A stretch of 64,000 bases of DNA, taken from positions 186,001 to 250,000 of the forward strand of contig NZ_JBDKWG010000151.1 of assembly GCF_040151475.1 (NCBI RefSeq), read 5' to 3'. The notes beneath the pieces are model-generated. The model searched no databases. It saw nothing but the letters and a program-made list of their open reading frames with translations, and had not been told where the DNA came from. A program made the translations under genes and the position numbers. Below are positions 36,205 through 45,747 of the stretch, piece by piece. Source of the stretch: CAXBNB01 sp040151475. GTDB lineage: Bacteria > Bacteroidota > Bacteroidia > Cytophagales > Cyclobacteriaceae. Numbering within the stretch: the stretch's first letter is position 1; each line of letters opens with the position of its first letter.

Positions 36205-36918
36205 TCAAAGGGGTTGGGGCAATAACGAAACAAAATTCAAACCGGGCAAAAAACGAACTTCCCATGCCTCATGAAAGCGATCAATTTTCATGGGCAAGTT
36301 AATGTACCCATTACCAAAAGCATTACAGATAGTCGCATTTGAATCATTAGCCGAAGCTAATGGCACCCAATGTGGTTGAAACCAAGGACCACCAATAGCT
36401 CCAGCATCAACAAGCGTAATAACAGGATATCCGGCTTTCACCCATTTGTCTATTACGTGGTTTCTATGATGCTGCCATGCGATTTGATTGAGAGGGTTAA
36501 GAAACCCACCGGGAAGCCAGGCTCCTACTTGAGCGTAAGTTGCTTTAAAGCCATAAGCCTGTAGGATTTGGGCAACTCGACTAGGAGAGGTTCCACAAGC
36601 CCCTCCGAAAATATCTGGTGGAAATCTTTTGTATATGTCATCAGCCAATTCTTCATCACTTTTGCTGCCTTGATTTCCCCAGGCTTTGATAATTGAAGCA
36701 CATGCAGCTTGTCCGCAATAATTTGTTGCCTTAGGGACTGTACGGAAAGCGTTAAAAGAATTAACAGTAACCCTACTTCTACTTGTTTCAATAAGAACCT
36801 GTTCTTTAGTCGCTAAAGAATCGACTTCTTCTGCCATTCTTTGATAGTCACCAAACAATTCCTGATTAAACTTTGGAGTATCCTCCAGTGTTAGATTCTG
36901 ATCAATTAGTTCACTCAT
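36205..36918 (-). CDS. papain-like (peptidase C39-like) protein without signal peptide
   Basis: 237 residues. The core resembles a papain-fold C39-like peptidase: nucleophile C68 in NYCGQAACASII, candidate H183 in PHWVPLAS and a following polar residue in ICNAFG (N199). The inserted block GACGTSPSRVAQILQAYGF is typical of C39-like domains. There is no signal peptide, membrane helix or ABC transporter domain, so it is not a classical bacteriocin-processing exporter. The first 60 residues are charged and unplaced. It stands alone. It could be a secreted effector using another route or a cytosolic thiol hydrolase; which one is unknown. Confidence 0.6.
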   Translation of the reverse strand: MSELIDQNLTLEDTPKFNQELFGDYQRMAEEVDSLATKEQVLIETSRSRVTVNSFNAFRTVPKATNYCGQAACASIIKAWGNQGSKSDEELADDIYKRFPPDIFGGACGTSPSRVAQILQAYGFKATYAQVGAWLPGGFLNPLNQIAWQHHRNHVIDKWVKAGYPVITLVDAGAIGGPWFQPHWVPLASANDSNATICNAFGNGYINLPMKIDRFHEAWEVRFLPGLNFVSLLPQPL

Positions 36919-37137
36919 GCTCTTTTATGTTTAATAATTAAGGAAAAATTATAACAATGTATTTTCCAAATTTAATTCACACAAAAAAGATATTAAATAG
37001 CCTTATAATGGTATTTTGTGTCCGTACTTGTGGGTATTTTACAAAGTAATTAACTTGATTATTGTTAATAAATAGATCGAATTAGTAGATAGCCATATCC
37101 ACTAAAAACAATGCGTAGCAAGCCAAGAATGATTCGC

Positions 37138-38634
37138 TTACTGACCTTGATTTACTTCTAGAGGTAATTTACTTTTCATCTTTTCCGGATACCAGTCAGG
37201 GCGACCTTCAGCGAGTACTTCTTTGTCATAGGCAATTAACTCTCTTTTCATTGTTTCGAAACGCTCTGGTTCATGGGCAGACAAATCAGTGGTTTCACGG
37301 GGGTCAATTATCAGATTATACAATTCAAAATTCTCTCGCATCGAATTACCAAGAATTTTCCAATCACCTATGCGTAAGGCTATCTTCATTTCATTGAAAT
37401 TGTTTCTCCAATAAAGTGGTCGCTCACGATTAAATGGCTGCCCTTGTAGTACAGGCAAAATTGAGCTGCCGTCAATTACCCTGTTTTCAGGAAGTGAAAC
37501 ACCTGCAATATCCAGAAACGTTGGAAAAACATCTGCTCCAATGATAGGTTCAGCACTAACAGACCCTGATTTAACCCCATACAATTTTAAACCTTCAGGC
37601 CATTTAATGATACCAGGCACCCTGATTCCTCCTTCATGAGAATGTCGTTTGCGTCCTCGAAGACCGCCTGTACTTCCCCTAAATCTACTACCCCCAAAAG
37701 TCTTATCATCAAGGTTAAACCAGCCATAAGGATGTGGCCCTTCAGGTCCATTGTCACTGGTGAACCACACCAAAGTATTATCTGTCTCGCCTATTTTTTC
37801 CAAAGCTTGAATAACAGATCCTACAGCAGCATCCAGTTGAGTAACATTTCCAAGATACTGTTTCAAACTCTCATCTTTCAATTCATCATAATGAGTCATA
37901 AATACAGAATCAGTCTCAATGGGTCCATGAGGCTCATGCAACCATAGAGTCATAAAAAAAGGTTTGTCCTCCTCTCTATGATTATCCATCCAATCCACTA
38001 CCTGATCAGCAACAATTTGAGCAGAAAACCCTTCAATAGTACCCATAGCTTTCCCATTGAGAAAGAAATTTTGTGGTTTTTTATGAGAGGGGCGAGCAAC
38101 ATTACCGGTAGCAAACCAATAGTCATACCCGTAATCCTCCATACTTGGTTGATCAGGGTCTTCGCCATAGCCATAATTTTTGTATTGCTCTTCACCGTCA
38201 GCTCTCTCTTCTGAATAATGACTAAGGTGCCATTTGCCAAAGTGGGCTGTCTGATAACCAGCCTTTTGCAACAATTGTGGTAATGTAATTTCAGACGCAG
38301 GAAGATGAATTTCATGATTGGCTGGCACCCAACGGTACACACCAGTCCTGTACGGCGTTCGGCCTGTCATGATGGAAGCCCGGGCTGGAGAACAAACTGA
38401 AGCAGAAGAATAACAATGAGTAAATTTAATGCCATCCTTAGCCAACTGATCTACATTGGGGGAATGGATATACTGATGTCCAAATGAACCCAAATCTCCC
38501 CAACCCTGATCATCTGTAAGTATTTGAATAAAATTCGTTTTCTTAGGAAGCTTGACTTTTTTTTCATACGAGCAACCAAAGAGAGAGAGAATCACGACTA
38601 AAATCATGACTCTTTTCGCAGTTAAATTTTTCAT
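37138..38634 (-). CDS. lipoprotein sulfatase
   Basis: 498 residues from the ATG ending at 38634, chosen because it yields a compact lipoprotein signal (lipobox LSLFGC, C21); an ATG at 38718 adds an extra hydrophobic leader. Sulfatase blocks are ILTDDQGWGDLG, the formylglycine site C81-S-P-A-R, GKWHLSHY, LWLHEPHGP and TSDNGPEGP. The substrate-side GGLRGRKRHSHEGGIRVP follows. It lies 90 bp after the ald stop on the same strand and may be read through from the porX operon. Confidence 0.93.
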   Translation of the reverse strand: MKNLTAKRVMILVVILSLFGCSYEKKVKLPKKTNFIQILTDDQGWGDLGSFGHQYIHSPNVDQLAKDGIKFTHCYSSASVCSPARASIMTGRTPYRTGVYRWVPANHEIHLPASEITLPQLLQKAGYQTAHFGKWHLSHYSEERADGEEQYKNYGYGEDPDQPSMEDYGYDYWFATGNVARPSHKKPQNFFLNGKAMGTIEGFSAQIVADQVVDWMDNHREEDKPFFMTLWLHEPHGPIETDSVFMTHYDELKDESLKQYLGNVTQLDAAVGSVIQALEKIGETDNTLVWFTSDNGPEGPHPYGWFNLDDKTFGGSRFRGSTGGLRGRKRHSHEGGIRVPGIIKWPEGLKLYGVKSGSVSAEPIIGADVFPTFLDIAGVSLPENRVIDGSSILPVLQGQPFNRERPLYWRNNFNEMKIALRIGDWKILGNSMRENFELYNLIIDPRETTDLSAHEPERFETMKRELIAYDKEVLAEGRPDWYPEKMKSKLPLEVNQGQ

Positions 38635-38723
38635 TACAAACAAAGCTAATATGAAACAAAGACCAATATAACCAGTATTTGTACCAAAGCTTAATTGATA
38701 CGAAAGTTTTCGAGACAATTAAG

Positions 38724-39950
38724 CTAAAACCTTGCTGCCATAAGCAAAGTCAGGTCCTTAAACTTGAGGTCTAATTTCTTTGACAAGTGATAATTGGTCA
38801 ACGAGCCCTTATAGGCGTACACTCCTTTCATAAACCATTTGTGTTGGAAAATGATATCATTGATGCCTCCACATTGAGAAACATCCAACAAGACAGGTGT
38901 AAGAATATTACTCAATGCCCTTGAGGCAGTTCTTGGGACACGAGAAGCTATATTAGGAACACAATAATGAATGATGTCATACTTTGTAAATACAGGATTT
39001 CTCAGATTGGTAGGTTCGGAGGTTTCAAAACAACCACCTTCATCAATGCTTACATCAAGGATTACAGCTCCTTTTTTCATCTGAGCAACCATCTCCTCAG
39101 ACACTATGTGTTGAATCAATCCTTTTTCCGCACGTACTGCACCAATTACCACATCCGCATCTTTTAAGGCTTTTTGCAAAGAGGAATGGTCAATAGTAGA
39201 TGTAAATATTTGACGATTCAAAAGATGTTTCAACCGCCTTAATTTGTAAATATGTGGATCAAAAACCTTCACATCAGCACCAAAACCCACTGCTGCTCTG
39301 GCTGCATATTCAGCCACAGTCCCGGCTCCCAATATCACCACTTTTGTAGGAGGCACTCCGGTAATCCCTCCCAAAAGTACTCCCATCCCCTTATTGGTTG
39401 CACTGAGGTATTCCGAAGCGATCGGTATAGCTGTACATCCGGCAATCTCACTCATCGCCCTTACTATAGGCAATCCTCCTACTTTGTCTTCAATGTATTC
39501 ATACCCAACGGCCGTAATTTTCTTTGAATTGATCAGGTTTATACGTTCTTTAAATCCATCATTGAGGTGAATGGTAGAAATAAGTGTTTTACCATTTTTG
39601 ATCTTTTTCAATTCCTCCAGACTGGGAAATTTTACTTTAAGCACAATGTCAGAAGAAAAAACCTCTTCCACATCAGAACTAATTTTAGCACCTGCTTCGC
39701 TGTATTGATGATCGGTAAAATTAGCACCCTTTCCGGCTCCAGATTGAACTACTACATTATGGCCATTTGCAGCCAACAACTCTACCGCTTTGGGAGTCAG
39801 AGACACTCTATACTCATGCTCGGAGCTTTCTTTAGGTATCCCGATAAATAACTGATGTCTGTCTTTCTTAACCTTTAACAGTACTTCTTGAGGATATAGG
39901 CGGGACTCAGATGCCAATGAAGAAATACTACCCTTAAGCTGGTCACTCAT
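38724..39950 (-). CDS. ald: alanine dehydrogenase family protein
   Basis: 408 residues of the Ald/PNT family. The N-terminus has GIPKESSEHEYRVSLTPKAVELL, with the substrate Arg, then VLKVKFP (Lys) and ISTIHLNDG (His). The NAD-binding motif is VVILGAGTVAEYAARAA. It should convert L-alanine to pyruvate and ammonia with NAD, though lysine-forming and transhydrogenase-alpha relatives share these motifs. It is about 35 residues longer than typical Ald at the N-terminus. The start overlaps tsaE by 8 bp, so it is part of the porX-tsaE-ald operon. Confidence 0.85.
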   Translation of the reverse strand: MSDQLKGSISSLASESRLYPQEVLLKVKKDRHQLFIGIPKESSEHEYRVSLTPKAVELLAANGHNVVVQSGAGKGANFTDHQYSEAGAKISSDVEEVFSSDIVLKVKFPSLEELKKIKNGKTLISTIHLNDGFKERINLINSKKITAVGYEYIEDKVGGLPIVRAMSEIAGCTAIPIASEYLSATNKGMGVLLGGITGVPPTKVVILGAGTVAEYAARAAVGFGADVKVFDPHIYKLRRLKHLLNRQIFTSTIDHSSLQKALKDADVVIGAVRAEKGLIQHIVSEEMVAQMKKGAVILDVSIDEGGCFETSEPTNLRNPVFTKYDIIHYCVPNIASRVPRTASRALSNILTPVLLDVSQCGGINDIIFQHKWFMKGVYAYKGSLTNYHLSKKLDLKFKDLTLLMAARF

Positions 39951-40365
39951 GTTCTGTTATGCTAATCTCACGTTCGTTTTCTATTACTAAATTAATACTT
40001 ATTTTAACGAATCTGTCAGGAATCAGTGAAGGTATTTTCTCAGGCCATTCAATAAAACAAATATTGTCAGAATAGAAATATTCATCACAACCAATGTCAA
40101 TCGCCTCTATTTGGTCTTCTATCCTGTAAAAATCAAAATGAAAAAGTTCATCACCTGTGTCAGTCTGATAAACATTCAATAATGAAAATGTAGGACTACT
40201 TACATTGTCAACTACATTCATTTGAGCGCAAATTGATTTGATGAGACTAGTTTTACCCGCTCCCATCTGCCCCTCAAAAAGCCAAATATTATATCCTTTA
40301 CAAGCCTGGATTACTTCTTGAGCTACACCATCAATTTCTCCTAAATCAGAATACCTAATTGTCAT
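39943..40365 (-). CDS. tsaE: tRNA threonylcarbamoyladenosine biosynthesis ATPase TsaE
   Basis: 140 residues. The P-loop is EGQMGAGKTSLIK at 31-43, then VSSPTFSLLNVYQ and the FHFDFYRIE and FIEWPEK blocks. TsaE is the ATPase that works with TsaB and TsaD to place the t6A37 modification on ANN-reading tRNAs. It starts one base after the porX stop and overlaps ald, so expression is probably translationally coupled. tsaB and tsaD are not in the window. Confidence 0.95.
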   Translation of the reverse strand: MTIRYSDLGEIDGVAQEVIQACKGYNIWLFEGQMGAGKTSLIKSICAQMNVVDNVSSPTFSLLNVYQTDTGDELFHFDFYRIEDQIEAIDIGCDEYFYSDNICFIEWPEKIPSLIPDRFVKISINLVIENEREISITEHE

Positions 40366-41928
40366 TTAAGTGTTTTTTGGTTGCAAATGTACAACCGGCA
40401 AGATCATTTCTTCAAGGGAAATTCCTCCATGTTGGAATGTATCTTTATAATAATTCACATAGTAATTGTAGTTATTAGGATAGGCAAAAAAGTCATCATT
40501 AGTTGCAAATACATAAGAACTAGACACGTTTACTTTTGGCAAAAACAAGCTATCGGGATTTCTGGACACGAAAACATTATCGCTTTTTTTGAAATTTAAG
40601 TTTTTTCCAACTTTAAATCTCAAATTGGTGTTTGTGTTTTTGTCTCCTACAATTTTGACCGGCCTTTTGACCCGGATAGTTCCATGATCGGTTGTGACAA
40701 CTACATGCACATCTTTTTGTGATAGAATTTTCAAAGCTTCAAACAAAGTAGAATGCAAAAACCATGAATTAGTAAGAGAGCGGTACGCACTTTCGTCAGG
40801 AGCCAGCTCACGAATCATTTTCATATCCGTACGGGCATGAGAAAGCATATCAACAAAGTTATAAACAATTGCATTCAGGTCATTGTTGAATAGGTTATTG
40901 AAATTAGCCAGCAATTGTTTGCCTTGGTTTTTGTGAACTATTTTATGGTATGAAAATTTAATATCGAGATTGTTCTTTTTAAGTTGACGAGCCAAAAATT
41001 CCTCTTCAAAATTATTTTTCCCTTCTTCTTCTATTTCATCTACCCATAAATCCGAATGATACTTTGCCATATCTGATGGCATCATACCACTAAAAATAGC
41101 ATTTCGGGCGTATGCAGTGGTAGTTGGCAATATTGCGAATGCAGGATTTTTACTCTCAATATTAAAATACTCACCAATGATTGGCTCCAATAATTCCCAT
41201 TGATCGAATCTCAAATTATCTATTACAAAGAAAAAAACAGGCTTTTCACCTGTTAGCTTGGGAAACACTTCCTTTTTCATCAATTGATGAGAAAGCAACG
41301 GTTTTGGAACATCTGCATCATTCAACCATGACTCATAATTGTTGATAATATACTTTGTGAATTCAGCATTGGCACCTTCCTTTTGCATATTAAGCACTTC
41401 CGCCATATCCTTTTCAGAAGTTTTGTCAATTTCAAGTTCCCAAAACACCATTTTCTTATATACCTCAATCCATTCATTAAAATCAAGGTCTTCATTTACT
41501 GCCAGACTGATATTGGTAAAATCCTGCTGGTAACTTTGGTTGGTGTGCTCTGAGACCAACCGTTTGTTGTCCAGTATTTTTTTAATAGACAACAAAATTT
41601 GATTAGGATTAAGTGGCTTAATCAGGTAATCAGCTATTTTGGCTCCTATCGCCTCTTCCATTATGTTTTCTTCCTCACTTTTAGTGATCATCACTACCGG
41701 AAGATTAGGAAGCGTACTTTTTATCTGTGTAAGGGTTTCAAGCCCGGTTAGGCCAGGCATATTTTCATCCAAAAACACCAAATCGTATGAGTCCTCCGCT
41801 ATCTTTTCCAAAGCATCCGCACCGCTATTGACAGGTTCTACTTCATACCCCTTTTTATTCAAAAACAAAATATGAGGTTTTAACAAATCAATCTCATCAT
41901 CCGCCCATAAAATTTTATATTTCCGCAT
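40366..41928 (-). CDS. porX: PorX-type response regulator with PglZ phosphatase domain
   Basis: 520 residues. The receiver domain (1-120) has the acidic pocket D10/D11, phospho-acceptor D54 in VFLDENMPG and Lys in LIKPL. A helical linker leads to a PglZ alkaline-phosphatase-superfamily domain (about 210-515) with FFVIDNLRFDQW, TTTAYARNAIFSGMMP, VTTDHGTIRV and QHGGISLEEMILP. PorX controls type IX secretion genes together with the PorY kinase and an ECF sigma factor, and its phosphatase part cleaves oligonucleotides in studied homologues. The PorX-TsaE-Ald order is seen here as a tight operon. No porY is in the window. Confidence 0.93.
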   Translation of the reverse strand: MRKYKILWADDEIDLLKPHILFLNKKGYEVEPVNSGADALEKIAEDSYDLVFLDENMPGLTGLETLTQIKSTLPNLPVVMITKSEEENIMEEAIGAKIADYLIKPLNPNQILLSIKKILDNKRLVSEHTNQSYQQDFTNISLAVNEDLDFNEWIEVYKKMVFWELEIDKTSEKDMAEVLNMQKEGANAEFTKYIINNYESWLNDADVPKPLLSHQLMKKEVFPKLTGEKPVFFFVIDNLRFDQWELLEPIIGEYFNIESKNPAFAILPTTTAYARNAIFSGMMPSDMAKYHSDLWVDEIEEEGKNNFEEEFLARQLKKNNLDIKFSYHKIVHKNQGKQLLANFNNLFNNDLNAIVYNFVDMLSHARTDMKMIRELAPDESAYRSLTNSWFLHSTLFEALKILSQKDVHVVVTTDHGTIRVKRPVKIVGDKNTNTNLRFKVGKNLNFKKSDNVFVSRNPDSLFLPKVNVSSSYVFATNDDFFAYPNNYNYYVNYYKDTFQHGGISLEEMILPVVHLQPKNT

Positions 41929-42029
41929 AATATCCTTTATTTTGAGTATTATAATTTTACAAATTAAACTTCAACACCTCCTTCATAGTCAGCAATAGTA
42001 ATACCAACTTAAGGGATAACAACTATATT

Positions 42030-43265
42030 TTGAAAATAAACAAGAACAAGATAATCAACGACCCTGTATTTGGTTTTATTACTATTCCAAACGAACTGAT
42101 TTTCGACATCATAGAACATCCTTACTTTCAAAGACTAAGAAGGATCAAACAACTCGGCCTGACCAACCTTGTATATCCCGGAGCTTTCCACACTCGTTTC
42201 CACCATGCCCTTGGAGCCATGCATTTGATGCAACTCACTTTGGAAAACCTGGCCACCAAAGGAGTAAAGATATCCGAAGCGGAGCACAATGCTTCCCTTA
42301 TTGCCATTCTGCTTCATGATATAGGCCATGGCCCTTTTTCACACACTTTGGAGTTTAGTTTACTCAACGGAGTATCTCATGAAGAAATCTCCCTCATCAT
42401 CCTTCATAAGTTAAATGCCGTTTATGACGGAAAGTTGGATTTGGCCATAAAGATTTTTAAAGGCGAGTACGAAAGAATGTTTTTTCATCAATTGGTTTCT
42501 AGTCAGCTTGACATAGACAGAATTGATTACCTCCGACGAGACAGTTTTTTTACAGGAGTATCCGAAGGCACTATTGGGTCGGAGCGCATCATCAAAATGC
42601 TTGATGTAAGACACGATCAAATAGTAGTCGAAGAAAAAGGTATCTATAGCATAGAGAATTTTTTGAGCGCCAGAAGGCTCATGTATTGGCAGGTGTACCT
42701 TCACAAGACTTCAGTAAGTGCTGAGGAAATGCTGATCCAAATAATCAAAAGAGCCCGTCACCTTACTCAAAAAGGTGTTAAAGTGATTGCTACTCCTGCT
42801 CTTGCTATCTTTTTAGAAAGAAATGTTTCAAAAAATGATTTTGAGCAAAACCCGGATATTATAGACGTATTTGCCTTGCTGGACGACAGTGACGTATGGG
42901 GTTCAATGAAATTCTGGGTTGACCATGAAGATTTTGTACTCTCCAAACTCAGCAAAATGCTGTTGGGAAGAAAGATATTCAGGATAGAAATGAACAACAT
43001 CCCCCAATCTAATGAACAAATTGATAGCATAAAGAAAAAAATTAAAGCCCAATTTAACCTAACCACAGAAGAAGCTGAATACTTTGTTGGAAGTGGAAAA
43101 ATAAGCAATGAGGCCTATATTTCCAGCGGGCAAAAAATAAACATACTCACCAAAAAAGGGGAAATAATTGATATTGATACGGCTGTTGAGCTTCCCAATA
43201 TAAAAGCAATGAGTAAAATTGTAACCAAATACTATCTTTGCTGCCCAAAAGAAGTAATCATTTAA
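42030..43265 (+). CDS. HD-domain phosphohydrolase (dNTPase-like)
   Basis: 411 residues beginning at a TTG; no in-frame ATG or GTG exists between the upstream stop and the conserved KIINDPVFGF segment, so TTG is the only usual start. Metal-site residues are H54-T-R56 and H58-H59 (FHTRFHHALG) and the HD pair H96-D97 in LLHDIGHGPFSHTLE. A later D is in SSQLDIDRIDYLRRDS. This is the arrangement of SAMHD1/dGTPase-like HD proteins. It may hydrolyse dNTPs or another nucleotide. A TATATTTTG box overlaps the start codon, so the leader is very short or absent. lpxD follows 6 bp later. Confidence 0.88.
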   Translation: MKINKNKIINDPVFGFITIPNELIFDIIEHPYFQRLRRIKQLGLTNLVYPGAFHTRFHHALGAMHLMQLTLENLATKGVKISEAEHNASLIAILLHDIGHGPFSHTLEFSLLNGVSHEEISLIILHKLNAVYDGKLDLAIKIFKGEYERMFFHQLVSSQLDIDRIDYLRRDSFFTGVSEGTIGSERIIKMLDVRHDQIVVEEKGIYSIENFLSARRLMYWQVYLHKTSVSAEEMLIQIIKRARHLTQKGVKVIATPALAIFLERNVSKNDFEQNPDIIDVFALLDDSDVWGSMKFWVDHEDFVLSKLSKMLLGRKIFRIEMNNIPQSNEQIDSIKKKIKAQFNLTTEEAEYFVGSGKISNEAYISSGQKINILTKKGEIIDIDTAVELPNIKAMSKIVTKYYLCCPKEVII

Positions 43266-43271
43266 TATTTT

Positions 43272-44309
43272 ATGGATTTTAAAATTTCTCAGATTGCCCA
43301 TATTTTGAATGCTAAAGTAGAAGGCAACCCTGATCTGGTAGTAAATAATATAGAAAGCATTGAGGAAGCAGGAGAAGGTTCTATATCTTTTTTATCCAAT
43401 CCAAAATATGAAAACTTCATCTATACAACCAAAGCAAGTGCTGTAATTGTTGACCATAAATTCGAACCTAAGGAGGAAGTGAAAACTACCCTTATTCGTG
43501 TGGATGATCCCTACCTCAGCTTCACAGCACTACTGGAGGAATATCATAAAATGATTTCATTTCAGAAGTTAGGGGTCGAAGAACCAAGCTTCATGGGAAG
43601 TGATTCTTCACATGGCGAAAATGTTTACCGGGGTGCATTTTCTTACATCGGAAACAATGTAACGATAGGTAACAATTGCAAAATCTATCCACAAGTATAT
43701 ATCGGAGACAATGTAATAATTGGTGACAATACCATCCTTCATTCCGGAGCAAAAATTTATGCCAACTGCAAAATAGGAAATCATTGCGTAGTGCATTCCG
43801 GAGCAGTTATTGGTAGCGATGGATTTGGGTTTGCCCCTCAAAAAGACAGTACCTATAAAACCATTCCGCAAATTGGGAATGTGGTAATCGAAGATCATGT
43901 TGATATAGGTGCCAACACTACTATCGATTGTGCTACATTCGGATCTACTGTAATTAAAAGTGGAGTAAAACTCGACAACCTTATTCAGATCGCACACAAT
44001 ACTGAAATCGGAAAAAATACGGTAATAGCTGCTCAGGCCGGCATATCCGGATCAACTAAGGTCGGAGAAAACTGTGTTATTGCCGGACAAACCGGCATAG
44101 TAGGCCACCTGAAAATAGGAGACCATATTACCATAGCAGCACAATCAGGTATCACCAAAAATATAAACAAAAAAGGAGCAGTAATGCTGGGAAGTCCTGC
44201 CTTCGAGATGGCTGATTATAAGAAATCTTATGTGATTTTTAAGCGGTTGCCAGATTTGATGAACAGGATAAAGGAACTTGAACAAAAAATACTAAATTTG
44301 CCGACTTGA
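43272..44309 (+). CDS. lpxD: UDP-3-O-(3-hydroxyacyl)glucosamine N-acyltransferase LpxD
   Basis: 345 residues. An N-terminal uridine-binding domain (about 1-100, with ISFLSNPKYE) is followed by left-handed beta-helix hexapeptide repeats (about 105-310). The acceptor His lies in the DCATFGSTVIKSG to IQIAHNTEIG segment. It is the third step of lipid A synthesis, adding the N-linked acyl chain. It begins 6 bp after the HD gene and precedes lpxC/fabZ by 43 bp. Confidence 0.95.
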   Translation: MDFKISQIAHILNAKVEGNPDLVVNNIESIEEAGEGSISFLSNPKYENFIYTTKASAVIVDHKFEPKEEVKTTLIRVDDPYLSFTALLEEYHKMISFQKLGVEEPSFMGSDSSHGENVYRGAFSYIGNNVTIGNNCKIYPQVYIGDNVIIGDNTILHSGAKIYANCKIGNHCVVHSGAVIGSDGFGFAPQKDSTYKTIPQIGNVVIEDHVDIGANTTIDCATFGSTVIKSGVKLDNLIQIAHNTEIGKNTVIAAQAGISGSTKVGENCVIAGQTGIVGHLKIGDHITIAAQSGITKNINKKGAVMLGSPAFEMADYKKSYVIFKRLPDLMNRIKELEQKILNLPT

Positions 44310-44352
44310 TTCCGCAGGGTGGTTTCTGAAGTTTGCCAGATATAATTAAAGC

Positions 44353-45747
44353 ATGAAAGTTTATCAACATACTATAAAAGAGCCTGTTACTATTTCAGGA
44401 GTAGGTTTGCATACAGGTGTCGTTTCGAATATGACCTTCGAACCAGCTCCACCAAATCATGGAATAAAATTTCAAAGAACTGACCTGAGTCATCAGCCGA
44501 TTATTGATGCTGATGTGGACAATGTAGTTGACCTTTCCAGAGGAACATCTATAGAGCAGGATGGTGGACGTATAAATACCGTCGAACATACATTGGCAGC
44601 CATTGCCGGTCTGCAAATAGACAATGTTTTGATAAAACTGGATGGCCCTGAACCTCCAATATTGGATGGAAGTGCCATACAATTCATAGAAGCTTTAAAC
44701 AAAGTAGGTTTTGAACAACAAGGTGCTCAGAGAAATTATTTTGAAGTACCAGAAAGCATCTATTTTAGAGACAAAGCCAATGAAATAGAATTGGCTGCAT
44801 TGCCATCGGAAGATTACAGAGTCACGGTAATGGTTGACTACAAATCCCCGGTTCTTGGCAGCCAGCATGCCTCACTGAACAATATCGAAGATTTTTCAGA
44901 CCAGATAGCATCTTGCCGTACTTTCTGTTTTTTACATGAACTGGAAGAATTGCACCAAAGGGGCCTGATAAAAGGTGGTGATTTGAACAATGCCATAGTC
45001 ATAGTTGATCGTGTGATAGAAGACGATGAGTTGGATCAATTGGCAAAGCTTTTCAACAAACCTAAAGTTGAAGTAAAGAAAGAAGGCATTCTAAACAATG
45101 TCGAATTGAGATACCCCAACGAACCCGCCAGACATAAACTGTTGGATGTAATTGGAGATTTGGCATTGGTAGGCCGCCCTTTGAAAGCACAGATACTTGC
45201 TGCCAGACCAGGACACGCCTCGAATATTGCCTTTGCAAAAAAAATAAAGAAATTGATGGAACAGGAAAAAAAGAGCATAGTTCCCGACTATGATCCTACT
45301 CTTCCTCCGGTAATCAACATCAATCAAATTACCAAAATACTACCCCACAGGTATCCGTTTTTACTTATCGACAAGATATTTTATCTGGATGATACTTATG
45401 TGGCCGGGGTTAAAAACGTAACCTTTAACGAACCATTTTTCCAGGGGCACTTTCCCGGAAACCCTGTTATGCCGGGAGTTTTACAAGTAGAAGCTATGGC
45501 TCAAATAGGAGGTATTCTTGTATTAAATTCCGTACCGGATCCCGAAAACTACTGGGCTTATTTTCTGGGAATAGAAAGTTTTAGATTTCGAAAAATGGTT
45601 CTTCCCGGAGACACCCTTGTTATCAAATGTGAATTGCTGGCACCTATCAAACGAGGAATTGCGAAAATGAAAGGAACGGCTCATGTAGGTGGCAACCTTG
45701 CATGTGAAGGAGTAATGACTGCCAGTATTGTTAAAAAAGATTCATGA
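44353..45747 (+). CDS. lpxC/fabZ: bifunctional LpxC deacetylase / FabZ dehydratase
   Basis: 464 residues, a fusion typical of Bacteroidota. The LpxC half (1-305) has a zinc site with H in VEHTLAAIAG and the H/D pair in RHKLLDVIGDLALVG. The FabZ half (about 320-464) has HRYPFLLIDKI with the catalytic His and the GHFPGNPVMPGVLQVEAMAQ helix with the catalytic Glu. LpxC removes the acetyl group of UDP-3-O-acyl-GlcNAc, the committed lipid A step, and FabZ dehydrates 3-hydroxyacyl-ACP. The fusion puts the competition for 3-hydroxyacyl-ACP in one chain. The stop overlaps lpxA by 4 bp. Confidence 0.97.
   Translation: MKVYQHTIKEPVTISGVGLHTGVVSNMTFEPAPPNHGIKFQRTDLSHQPIIDADVDNVVDLSRGTSIEQDGGRINTVEHTLAAIAGLQIDNVLIKLDGPEPPILDGSAIQFIEALNKVGFEQQGAQRNYFEVPESIYFRDKANEIELAALPSEDYRVTVMVDYKSPVLGSQHASLNNIEDFSDQIASCRTFCFLHELEELHQRGLIKGGDLNNAIVIVDRVIEDDELDQLAKLFNKPKVEVKKEGILNNVELRYPNEPARHKLLDVIGDLALVGRPLKAQILAARPGHASNIAFAKKIKKLMEQEKKSIVPDYDPTLPPVININQITKILPHRYPFLLIDKIFYLDDTYVAGVKNVTFNEPFFQGHFPGNPVMPGVLQVEAMAQIGGILVLNSVPDPENYWAYFLGIESFRFRKMVLPGDTLVIKCELLAPIKRGIAKMKGTAHVGGNLACEGVMTASIVKKDS

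Noticed and set aside
40366..41928. PglZ domain read as part of a BREX or Pgl phage-defence system
   Set aside because: The PglZ domain is fused to a receiver domain in the PorX arrangement and no other BREX genes are present.
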